Assembly (NCBI GenBank): GCA_006176705.1
Contig: QRFJ01000496.1
Coordinates: 62,001-126,000 of the forward strand
Direction: 5' to 3'
DNA length: 64,000 bases
DNA from: Cocos nucifera
Lineage: Eukaryota > Streptophyta > Magnoliopsida > Arecales > Arecaceae
A model generated the notes under the pieces. The model was not told the origin of the DNA. It did no database searches and saw only the letters and a program-made list of their open reading frames with translations. Below, one piece after another: positions 54,462-64,000 of this stretch (within the stretch, counting starts at the first letter, position 1; every line of letters starts with the position of its first letter). The translations under genes and the position numbers were made by a program.

Positions 54462-55915
54462 ATGACACGTACTAGATATAGTAACTTACTACCATTAGAT
54501 CCAGAAATTGAAAGAACCATTAGAAGACTACAACAAGAAAGAAATATGGCAGCTGAAGATCCTAACGACATCAATCTAGGATTGGATATGGCGACCGAAG
54601 GACAGCATGAAGCTATTCGACTAGTACATCATCCATTAAATAATTACATCACATCATCTGTAGCCGATGCAGCTTTGAGCATCAGGAGATCGTCAGTGCG
54701 AGCAAACAACTTCGAAATAAAATCAGCGATGATCCAGATGATTCAATCAACTGTCCAATTCAGTGGACATGTGCATGATGATCCGAATGCCCATATTTCT
54801 AACTTTCTTGAACTTTGTGATACTTTTAAAATTAATGGGGTATTGGATGATGCTATTAGATTAAGGTTATTTTCTCTCTTTATGGGACAAAGCTAAGAGT
54901 TGGCTTCATTCTCTTCCTACAGGTTCTATCACAACTTGGAATGTCCTGCCCAAAAATTCTTAGCCAAGTACTTTCCACCTTTCAAGACTGCCAAGATGCA
55001 CAACGATATCACTTACTTTATGCAGATGGACATGGAGACACTATATGAGGCTTGGGAGCATTTCAAGAAATTGCTGAGGAGATGTCCACATCATCAACTA
55101 TCCGTATGGCTTTAGGTACAAACTTTCTATAATGGTTTATCTCCTACTAATCGTTCTATGATTGATGCAACATCAGGAGGAACCAATTAATCAAAAAATG
55201 GAGGAAGAAGCCTTCGACCTGATCGATGAGATGGCATCAAATAGTTATCAATGGCAGACAGAACGCATGATGCCAAAAAGACTAGCAGCTGTGCAGGAAG
55301 TAGGATTGCGTGCCAACCTTACTAGCTGAAATTACAGCCCTTAGAAGCCGAAGTCAACAACTTGAAAGGGAACAGCTATGCATATTCAGAGCATCACCTA
55401 TGACCTATGTGGAGGAGGACACGATATGAGCAATTGCCAGATAGGTAATTCTTTTGCTAAAGCAACTGATACAGCTAATTATGTTAATAATTTTTTCAGG
55501 CTGCAACAAAACAATCCCTACTCCAATACATACAATCAAGGATGGAGGCAGCACCCAAATTTCTCATGGAGCAATCAAAATGCAGCACAACAGCCACCCT
55601 CGGGATTCCAAGTACCTAAAAAGAAGTCCAACATGGAAGAGCTGATGGTCAAATTCATGCAAAACCAAGAAGCAACTATAAAAAATTTAGAAGCCAAACT
55701 TAGACAGGACCAAGCAGCAGCAATTCGAAACTTGGAGATGCAAATAGATCAAATGGCTAAGATAATCTTCGAGAGACCTTAAGGATCCTTAGCCAGCAAC
55801 ATGGAGATCAATCCAAGGGAGCAAGTCAATGCTATCACCCTAAGAAGTGGTACAAAGCTGGATGAGCCACATCAGAAGAAAGAGACTGAAGAGCCAACAA
55901 CAAATAAGGAACCAT
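54462..55915 (+). pseudogene. Athila-2 gag (frameshifted, interrupted)
   Basis: MTRTRYSNLLPLDPEIERTI at 54462. The gag core follows: NNFEIKSAMIQMIQSTVQFS, GHVHDDPNAHISNFLELCDT, DDAIRLRLFSLF. A frameshift near 54890 breaks WDKAKSWLHSLPTGSITTW. HNDITYFMQMDMETLYEAWE, HFKKLLRRCPHH and, past stops, EEEAFDLIDEMASNSYQW follow. Frame 55378-55782 has the zinc region YDLCGGGHDMSNC (first Cys is Tyr), NNPYSNTYNQGWRQHPNFSW and NLEMQIDQMAKIIFERP. The tail NPREQVNAITLRSGTKL runs into Athila-NA2. Confidence 0.9.
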
Positions 55916-57491
55916 TGATAAGCATTATAAATTCACCAATAAAAGTATTAATTTATCAATTAATTTATATTAATTTTTAAGAATTATTAATCAATTTATA
56001 TATAATTTTTAAAAAATTCATATTTTTATTAATTAAAAAATTAATTAAAAAATAATAAAAATTAAAAAAATAAAATTTTATTATCAATAGAAAGAACTCA
56101 TTTTTATGATCACAACAAAATAAATTTTGAGTAAAACAAAGCTAAAATGGAAAAGATATAAATTTTTAAAGATATAAAATAAATAAAAATTAAATAAAAA
56201 AAGAAAATGGCTCAGTCAGCTCCGTAAGCCAAGCCAAGCCATCAAAGCTGACTCAACCATTTAAGCCATCAGTCGGTCCATAATCCAGGCGTGGACTGCC
56301 AGCTTAGCAGAAACTGACGAATCAGAGATTGACACGTGGCGGACATAGACCCTTAAAAGGTCCACAGAAATTTATCACGGCTCATAGGATATTTTGGTCT
56401 TTTCATCTAGTGACAAGAGCGCTGATTGGCTATGGTGTGTGGTGTGGCTAGTCCACACTATCCATGGGAATAGTAATTGCGCGATCGGACGGCTGCGGTT
56501 GCTTGCGGTCAAGATCGGACGGCGGTGGTTATTTCTGGGTTTGATTCAAATTCTATCAGCGATCTAGAGCGATCCGATGGCCAGAAAACCAAGTGATGAA
56601 GATCCAATGGTCCAGAATACTCTCGGCAATGATCAGGACTCCTGAAGCATGATTTGCGGCCAGATTTCCTCCATCAAGTGCAATCCAACGGTCAGAAATT
56701 TAATCCGACCCGATCTGGGCTGATATGCATTCGATTTTGATGATTTTTGGATCGTTGGATTCATATTGAATGGCCAGATTTCACCAGACTTACCAGAGTC
56801 ATATCAGAGCTATTTTAATTCAAATTTTATTCAGATTTTGACGATTACAAAGGCCATTAGTCCCATATTGCCTTTAGAAATAAATATCCAGCCCTCCTAG
56901 CTCTATTAAAAGGATCTCAGGCCTCTAGAAATCAATATCTTCGATCAAGGTGAAGCTTTGGTACAGGGCGAAGCCAGGCTATGGGTTAAAGGCTACTTTG
57001 AAGTAATGGGTGCCGAGAAGAAGAGTCGGGCTTCTACACCATCTTTCTGCCAATACCGATCCAAGATCAGAGATCAAGCTATTTTATTCTTTTTAAATTT
57101 TATGTATTTAAATTCTAAAATTTTAATTAATAAAAATTTTATTTTTGCACTTTAATTTTTTACTTTTTATTTTTATTGTAATTTAATTTTTATACTTTAA
57201 TTATTACTTTTTATTTTATTGAAAGTAGATGCTAAGATCTAATTAGTAGATCTTAGTACCAAGTTTAAATTTCTGCATCTTTTAATTTTTAATCTTTCGA
57301 CTTTACTTTTGATCTTAAAACTCAAATTCTTTTCTTTTTCTTTTCAAAAATCAAAGATTTCAAATCTAAAAACACTACCTTCTATATGGATTCGACCTAA
57401 CTCACTACTATCTATGCATTTTCAATTATTTTAAGAAGTCGGATTAAACTGATAAACACGGTGTCTTAACGACAACATCACATTCCTATCA
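55916..57491 (+). repeat. 5' LTR of Athila-NA2
   Basis: 1576 bp, TGATAAGCATTATAAATT...CCTATCA. The TATA box position reads CTATTAAAAGGA (56903-56914), mutated from CTATAAAAAGGA in the 3' LTR. Normal, non-chimeric structure. Confidence 0.9.
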
Positions 57492-57497
57492 AGTTTT

Positions 57498-57515
57498 TGG
57501 CACCATTGTCGGAGA
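57498..57515 (+). other. LTR-adjacent primer-binding site of Athila-NA2
   Basis: TGGCACCATTGTCGGAGA, 6 bases after the LTR end. 14 of 18 match the Athila site. Confidence 0.75.
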
Positions 57516-57600
57516 TTATTTTTGATTTTTGATTTTTATTTCTTTGATTTATTTTAAATAAATTAAAAATAATTTTGATAAATGCATTCTATCAAGTTTT

Positions 57601-57618
57601 TGGCATCGTTACCGGAGA
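57601..57618 (+). other. Second (inner) primer-binding site of Athila-NA2
   Basis: TGGCATCGTTACCGGAGA preceded by CTATCAAGTTTT, which also repeats the LTR end TATCA. 103 bases downstream of the first. Confidence 0.68.
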
Positions 57619-58902
57619 AGGCACGGACATTAAATTTTTGATCTCTTTGATTTTTCTGTAAATAAATTATAAATAAAATTTTTATCTTTTTATAAATATT
57701 ACTTGCTAATTTTTTTTTATTATTTTATAGATATAAAGATTAAAGAATAAAAAGAATCAGGAGTTTTGCTTGATAAGATCAATCCTAACCCTAGTCCTTT
57801 TTATTTATTTATTTATTTTATTTTAAAATTAAATTTTAAAAAAAATATATATATATCCACTTAAATCTAATTAAAAATCTCATGATAAGATTAGAAATCC
57901 TAACTATTTAGAGCATGCATCATATTAGTTTTTATTTTTTTAATTTATTATTATTTTTTCTGGTGATTGCTGGAGGTAAGGTAAGCCTTTTAGAATTCAA
58001 TTAGTTGCATGCATCTAGTTTAAATTGCATAAAACCCTTTGATTGAAAATTTTTTTTTGTGCATATTCATATTAAACCAAATTAAGGGTACAACCCAATT
58101 AAATAAGATAAGGTGGGGATTTGATCATCCTTCTTTAGCCCACAAACAACCAACCAACATCCTGCATTGACCTAAGCCTTTAATTTTAAAATCAATTAGA
58201 CATCAACCCTAGGAACTCGAGCTCAATAGGACAAGGAACCCTAAGAGTTGAATCAGGTTAGCGTTAGTCAATTTGATTGGTGTCTAAGAAAGTGGTTCAG
58301 GGACAACTAGGCTCGAAGGAAGGTGGTTTCTAATTAGTTCCGTTCGCTTACCTGGTCAAGCATAATTGGTGTCTAAGGCAAGCAACGGGAGGACTTCCAC
58401 CAACCTTACATTTACTTGGCTAGTTGATTGACTAATCCTACACTTGGAGGGCTTGAAGGTGACCTTGACAGTTAGGAGCTGTCTAGATCTAGGATAACCC
58501 TTAGTTAGGATTGATTGACCAACTTGATTGCTAACTAACATTAAATCTAATTAAACCTAATTCTTCTCTTTCTTCTTAGTTCTAGGACTCCTTAGGACCT
58601 CTTCTTTAGAACTCTTCTTTCTTTCTTCTCCTTACTCTAAAAATAAAATAAAATAAAAATTAAATTAAACTAACTAAAAAATATTAAAAATAAAAATTAA
58701 ATTAAATTAAATTAAATTAAAATTAACAAATAAAATAATTAAAAAAAATAATTTTTAATATAATAAAATAATAAAAAAATATTCTAAAATTTTTGAACCT
58801 TACATTAGGTTAGCACTAATACATGCACGGTAGGAAAATCGCTTTTTCTGATTTAGTTGAACTTAATTGAATGGTTGATTCACATTAAACATAATAATCA
58901 AA
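57619..58902 (+). other. Leader of Athila-NA2, no gene
   Basis: 1.28 kb AT-rich leader, collinear with 43145-41874. Includes the module at 58277-58422 and an (AAATT)n run at about 58694-58722. No credible frame. Confidence 0.72.
58277..58422 (+). repeat. Shared leader module, copy in Athila-NA2
   Basis: TTGGTGTCTAAGAAAG, TTTCTAATTAGTTCCGTTCG, CTTACCTGGTCA, TTGGTGTCTAAGGCAAGC, TTCCACCAACCTTAC, TTTACTTGGC. The repeated GGTGTCTAAG unit is 88 bases apart. Confidence 0.73.
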
Positions 58903-60051
58903 ATGGCTAATCTGAAATCTAATNNNNNNNNNNNNNNNNNNNNNNNNNTATCCAAGAACAAGTTCAAGCTACTCAAGGATACTCCAAATTGATAATGATC
59001 CATTTTCAAATTCATATAATTCAGATTGGAGTAACTGGAGCAACTTAATTTTTCTTGGACATCCCAACAGACTCAGGCTCAGACCCAAATTTTACTTGAG
59101 CAAAATTATCAAAATAGATCCCAATATCAAAATTATGCCTATAATAATGGTCAGCCTAGTCAGTTTATCCAGCCATCATATTATAATCAGCCCTTCATAC
59201 CCACCTCCTCAACAGACCAATCTAGCTGATGATAGATTTAACCAACTTCAACAATTGATTCTGACTCAACAGCAATCTATCGCCAGACTAGAAGCTCAAA
59301 TAGGATAATTAGTTGAGTCTAACATGAGGAGAGAACTAGATCAACTACCGAACCTACCAATTTCAAACAACCCACCTAATGTCCACCAACCACCTGGATT
59401 AAATTATCAATCTAATGTTTCATCTAAGAATCCCCAATTTGAGAATACCAAAGTAATTCCTGAACTTAAAAGCTATAGGATTCTTATGGACCCATACCAA
59501 GACCAGGTGAGAGAGGCTAGTACTGATGCTAGCCAAAATAAAAATTTAGAGGAAACTGGTTAGTACTGAGACTAACCACATAGAAGAACCCGAGCCAAGA
59601 ATTAGTACTGATGCTAGTTCTAGTTTAAATGAGATAGAAAAAAGGGAAAAGAGAATAGATGATTTACCCGAGACTTATAAACCTAATGTCCTATTCTCTT
59701 CAATCCAAGAAGCTGGTTCTTCTTACAAAAATCAAAGAGGCATGTAATGAAATATCAATGGAGTTGTTTAAGCAAGATCACATTAATTTACCTCCAGAAT
59801 TAAAACCGCCTTTAGTCACCATTCCAGCACCCATTGAATCAAACTTAACTCCTAAAACTCCATTCATGAGCATTTTAGAAAGAACAAATAGGAGAAATTC
59901 TTAATAAACATGGGTCTGAGAATGGAATCATAAAAATTATATCCCTAAAATTAATAATGAATATATCAATAATGGGATTATAAATCAACTTTCTGAGATT
60001 GGCAATCCAAAACCATTGGAATTTGTCAATCCAATATTCGACACAGGATAG
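58903..60051 (+). pseudogene. Athila-NA2 gag-derived gene (frameshifted, gapped)
   Basis: Starts MANLKSN just before the N gap and resumes with IQEQVQATQGYSKL-like sequence. An eight-base duplication near 59036 (GGAGCAAC) shifts the frame. Readable pieces match the 343-residue gene: PPPQQTNLADDRFNQLQQLI, LTQQQSIARLEAQIG, MRRELDQLPNLPISNNPPN, SYRILMDPYQDQVREASTDA, MELFKQDHINLPPELKPPL. Ends GFCQSNIRHR or, in the right frame, PIFDTG at 60051. Confidence 0.83.
58924..58948. other. Assembly gap (25 N)
   Basis: Exactly 25 N between AATCTAAT and TATCCAAGAAC. In Athila-NA1 the same two anchors are 159 bp apart (41853 to 41695), so the real gap is probably longer than 25. Confidence 0.95.
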
Positions 60052-61275
60052 TGAGCTGCATTGTGTCTGGCTGAAGACGGTAAACTTAGCGCTTGTTGGG
60101 AGGCAACCCAATATTTAGTTTTTATCTAATTTATCTTTTTAGTTTATTTTTTTTTTAGGATAATTTGAATAAGTTGGAGGGAGAGCTCAAATTTTCAAAG
60201 GCATGTGCTGGACCAAAAATATACTGAGTTAGGTGTATTCTTTCATGTTCTTTATTACATCCTTTATTTTTTTTTCTTCTCCATTGAGGACAATGTCGAT
60301 TAAGTTGGGGGGAGAGAAAAATAAAAATTTTAAAATTTTAAGTCCTCGAAAAAGTTAGTATTTAGTATTTAGACACTTGATTATGCTTAAGAATCGAATT
60401 AAACTAAGCATTTTTAAAAGAAAATTGATGCACAGATTAGAGAATCTATGAGATATTGAGGAATCAAGTATTAAGAAAATTCAATAAAGAGTTAAGTCCT
60501 AGAACATAAAAATTTTTTCTTGGAGCATTTCTAATTATTTCTATACTAGCATCAAAGAAAAGTCTACTTTTTATAGGCTTGTGTAGGGTAACTATACGTT
60601 TCTTCATATAAAAATTTATTTTAATAAAATAGTTTTCAAGTACTTCTCACTGAGTAACCGGGCCTCTTTGCCTAAGCAAGCATTGAGTTTCGCGTCAAAA
60701 GGTGGGAAGGGCAAAGAAGCTCGTTGTAAAGCTAGTCTTAACTCGTAGCCTATTTGATTCGAGCTAGTAAGCCCGAGGGGTATTCTATACCTAGTGCCCT
60801 AAAGCCAACTGGTTTGGGAGTCATTGGCCCAAGACTCGCTACATGGATCAAATAGAAAGCTTAAGGAGTTAAGACACTCAATAGTGGTACAACATTAAAA
60901 AAAAAAAAAAAAACATTGGTTTCCACCGAGTAACCGGGTCCCATTGCCTAAGTAAGCAATGATATTTACGCATCAAAAAGTGGGCAATGTGAAAATAAAA
61001 ATCAATAAATGAAGGATGGAAGTAGCAATACACTTGCCTATATGAAAGTTTAGACAAATCAGAGATAAAGTAGGATAATTTAGAAAAAGTTCTGAAAAAT
61101 TTAATATTCTTTACTTAATTTTTCTATTGATAAGTATTAATACCCCAATGATATATCTCATTTAAGCTCTACTGAATATCAATGGCCATTTTGAAAATTG
61201 CTTAGGTAAAATTCGAAACTCTAAAGTTAAAAGGTATTTAAAACTAAATTCTTTCTTTACTCGAGGACGAGCAAA
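60052..61275 (+). other. 3' untranslated region of Athila-NA2
   Basis: Begins with GCGCTTGTTGGGAGGCAACC at 60089-60108, the Athila post-pol motif. Then, collinear with 40560-39358, the two about 60-bp repeats with CCCGGTTACT-type cores near 60650-60700 and 60925-60975, inverted in reading relative to NA1. No gene. Confidence 0.78.
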
Positions 61276-61292
61276 GCTTAAGTTGGGGGGTG
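61276..61292 (+). other. Polypurine tract of Athila-NA2
   Basis: GCTTAAGTTGGGGGGTG immediately before TGATAAGC. Confidence 0.88.
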
Positions 61293-62879
61293 TGATAAGC
61301 ATCATAAATTCATCAATAAAAGTATTAATTTATTAATTAATTTATATTAATTTTTAAAAATTATTAATCAATTTATATATAATTTTTAAAAAATTCATAT
61401 TTTTATTAATTAAAAAATTAATTAAAAAATAATAAAAATTAAAAAATAAAATTTTATTATCAATAGAAAGAGCTCATTTTTTTTATCACAACGAAATAAA
61501 TTTTGAGTAAAACAAAGCTAAAATGGAAAAGATATGAATTTTTAAAGATATAAAATAAATAAAAATTAAATAAAAACGAAAATGGCTCAGCCAACTCCGT
61601 AAGTTGAGCCACTAAGCCAAGCCAAGCCATCAAAGCCGATTCAGCCATTTAAGCCATCAGTTGATCCATGATCCAGGCATGGACCGCCAGCTCAGCAGAA
61701 ACCGACGAATCAGAGATTGACACATGGCAGACCTAGATACTTAAAGGGTCCACAGAAATTTATCACGGCTCATAGGATATTTTGGTCTTTTCACCTAGCG
61801 ATAAGAGCACTGATTGGCTGTGGTTTGCGGTGCGGCCTGTCCACGCGGTCCATGAAAATAGTAATTGTGCGATCGGATGGCTGCGGTTGATTGCGGTCAA
61901 GATGACGGCGGTGCTTATTTCTGGGTTTGATTCAAATTCTATCAACGATCTGACGCGATCCGATGGCCAAAAAACCAAGTGATGAAGATCCAATGGTCCA
62001 GAATACTCCCGATGATGATCAGAACTCCTGAAGCATGATTTGTGGCCAGATTTCCTCCATCAAGCGCAATCCAACAGTCAGAAATTTAATCCGACCCGAT
62101 CTGGACTGATATGCATCTGATTTTGATGATTTTTGGACCGTTGGATTTCTATTGAATGGCCAAATTTCACCAGACTTACCAGAGTCATATCAGAGCTATT
62201 TTAATTCAAATTTTATTTAGATTTTAATGATTACAAAGGCCATTAGTCCCATATTGCCTTTAGAAATAAATATCCAGCCCTCCTAACTCTATAAAAAGGA
62301 TCTCAGGCCTCCAGAAATCAATGTCTCCAATCAAGATGAAGCTTTGGTATAGGACGAAGCCAGGCTATGGGTTAGAGGCTGCTTCAAAGCAACGGATGTC
62401 GAGAAGAAGAGTCGGGCTTCTACACCATCTTTCTACCAATACCGATCCAAGATCAGAGATCAGGCTATTTTATTCTTTTTAAATTTTATGTATTTAAATT
62501 TTAAAATTTTAATTAATAAAAATTTTATTTTTGCACTTTAATTTCTTAATTTTTATTTTTTATTATAATTTAATTTTTATACTTCAATTATTATTTTTTA
62601 TTTTATTACAAGTAGATGCTAAGATCTAATTAGTAGATCTTAGTACCAAGTTTAAATTTCTGCATCTTTTAATTTTTAATCTTCCCACTTCACTTTTGAT
62701 CTTAAAACTCAAATTCTTTTCTTTTTCTTTTCAAAAATCAAAGATTTCAAATCTAAAAATACTACCTTCCCTATGGATTCGATCCGACTCACTGCTATCT
62801 ATGCATTTTCAATTATTTTAAGAAGTCAGATTAAACTGATAAATACGATGTCTTAATGACAATATTGCGTTCCTATCAA
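61293..62879 (+). repeat. 3' LTR of Athila-NA2
   Basis: 1587 bp, TGATAAGCATCATAAATT...CCTATCA with TATA box CTATAAAAAGGA at 62289-62300. Clearly diverged from the 5' LTR, so not recent. Confidence 0.9.
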
Positions 62880-63779
62880 CCATCAACTAAAATTCGTCAG
62901 TCACCAAAACAACCAGCAGATGGATGGTCTCCAGGTATACAATTTGTCGACCCAAATGTAAATCCCTACATACCACCACTACCATTCCTAGAGAGATAAA
63001 TACAGCATCCAGATAAGAAATTTTCTAATTTTCTCAAAATTTTAAAGAATTTACATATTAATATTCCTTTCATAGATGCTATCACTCAAATGCCCAAGTA
63101 TGCCAAGTTTCTCAAAGAAATCCTAACAAATAAGAAAAAGCTGAAAGAGCATGAGAGAATAAATTTGAATGAAGAATGCTCAGCAATACTTCAAAATAAA
63201 TTACCACAGAAACTAAAAGATCCAGGTAGTTTTACTATCCCCTTAATTATTGGTAATTATAGTTTTGATAAAGTTTTATATGATTTAGGAGCAAGTATTA
63301 ATCTCATGCCTTTTTCTATTTTCAGAAAGCTGGGTCTAGGAGAACCAAGGACTACCACTATTACTCTTCAATTAGCCAATAGATCCATCAAATATCCAAG
63401 AGGTATAGTGGAGGATGTCTTCATAAAGGTAAACAAGTTTATTTTTTCTATTGATTTTATTGCTCTTGATATGAAAGAAGATTATGATGTACCCCTTATT
63501 TTAGGGAGACCCCTTTTAGCTACTGAAGGAGCTTTAATAGATGTTCAACAAGGAAAATTAATTCTTAGAGTCCAAGATAAACAAGTTACTTTTAATATTT
63601 TCAAAGATACTAAACATCCTGATGATAATCAAACTTATTTTCTAATTGAGATTATTGATAATTTATTCTATGAAAATTCTGTAGAAAATAGATTTAAGAC
63701 TATAAAAGCTAGCAATATCCAATTGAAAGAGGACTCGACCAAACATGAAAGTATTTCAATTGAAGTGGCACCAGATTGA
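62880..63779 (+). pseudogene. Athila-2 gag end and protease
   Basis: After the ACCAT duplication, gag resumes. A frame through KKFSNFLKILKNLHINIPF to QMPKYAKFLKEILTNKK leads into the protease: NYSFDKVLYDLGASINLMPF has the Athila-type DLGAS active site, then FRKLGLGEPRTTTITLQLAN, RSIKYPRGIVEDVFIKV and DVPLILGRPLLATEGALIDV. 229 residues are open from 63090 to the stop at 63777. As a domain it looks intact, but it is cut off from the broken gag. It would process gag-pol. Confidence 0.88.
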
Positions 63780-64000
63780 TCCACTTTAGAACTCAAAGAA
63801 AGTCAAGCTGAAGACTATAAATCAGAACTATTAGATAGGTTATTTTTTTTCTTTTTAGTTTTGATCATTTTTCTTTTCTTTTATTTTTCAGTAATTTGTT
63901 GTTTCTCTTTTACTGCTTTGGTGTGTATTTTCAATTTTACAGAGAAAAATCAATGAGAGCTCTAGCAAATTTTAAAGCTCCAAAGAATCAGATTGAACCA
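63780..64000 (+). other. Athila-2 linker between protease and RT
   Basis: After the stop at 63777, STLELKESQAEDYKSE can be read in frame, then a T-rich stretch, then INESSSKF-like sequence at the edge. Expected position of the protease-RT linker; RT should follow outside the window. Confidence 0.55.

Larger units (their letters stand above)
55916..62879 (+). mobile_element. Athila-NA2, non-autonomous gypsy/Athila element
   Basis: 6964 bp, LTRs 55916-57491 and 61293-62879, perfect ACCAT duplication (55911-55915 and 62880-62884) in the gag of Athila-2. Same layout as Athila-NA1: two primer sites, long leader with module, gag-derived gene, conserved 3' region, no pol. Contains a 25-N gap at 58924-58948. 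Confidence 0.92.
52487..64000 (+). mobile_element. Athila-2, Ty3/gypsy Athila-type retrotransposon (continues off window)
   Basis: 5' LTR 52487-54345, primer site TGGCACCGTTGCCAGGGA, gag from 54462, split by Athila-NA2 after ACCAT (55911-55915), resuming at 62880 and continuing into protease. RT, integrase and 3' LTR lie right of the window. Inserted in the leader of Copia-1b. Confidence 0.9.

Overview
The window is a dense nest of plant LTR retrotransposons. I found no host protein-coding gene, rRNA or tRNA gene. Ty1/copia elements of Angela/BARE and Tnt1/Tork type and Ty3/gypsy elements of Athila and Tat type, with plant primer-binding sites, point to repeat-rich heterochromatin of a flowering plant. 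The long-LTR Angela-type elements would fit a monocot, but the species cannot be named from this sequence. Nearly every coding region is broken by stops, frameshifts or nested insertions.

Layout. (1) 1-9213: Copia-1a, minus strand, 2.28-kb LTRs, the left one cut by the window edge. It is inserted in the leader of Copia-2 copy A. (2) 9214-26956: Copia-2, a tandem array of the form internal A / shared LTR / internal B / LTR. The shared LTR is split by Copia-3 (13168-19106, minus strand, CTTAG target duplication). (3) 26957-36567 and 47020 to about 47135: a Tat-type gypsy element on the minus strand. Its gag is split by non-autonomous element N1 (31458-34957, plus). Its LTR is split by the related element N2 (36568-47019, minus, TGAAG duplication). 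N2 is itself split by Athila-NA1 (37713-45095, minus, GTGCC duplication). (4) about 47136-48524: gypsy LTR debris, including an inverted Tat LTR piece and AT-rich imperfect repeats. (5) 48525-52486: Copia-1b, LTR plus leader, plus strand, cut by (6) Athila-2 (52487 to the right edge, plus). The gag of Athila-2 is split by Athila-NA2 (55916-62879, plus, ACCAT duplication).

How the parts relate. Copia-3 and N1/N2 share LTR termini of the TG...TA class, a primer site, a polypurine tract and a hairpin around that tract. N1/N2 therefore look like non-coding partners of a Copia-3-type element. Athila-NA1 and NA2 keep a gag-derived reading frame and the conserved post-pol motif but have lost pol, so they probably depend on elements like Athila-2. 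They also carry two primer-binding sites.

The most unusual pattern is a leader module of about 120-145 bp built from GTCTAAGG(T/C)AAG and CTTACCTGG words. It is found in six elements: four copia copies and two gypsy/Athila copies, that is, in two superfamilies. Other points are a chimeric LTR in Athila-NA1 and a 25-N gap whose true length can be predicted from the sister copy.
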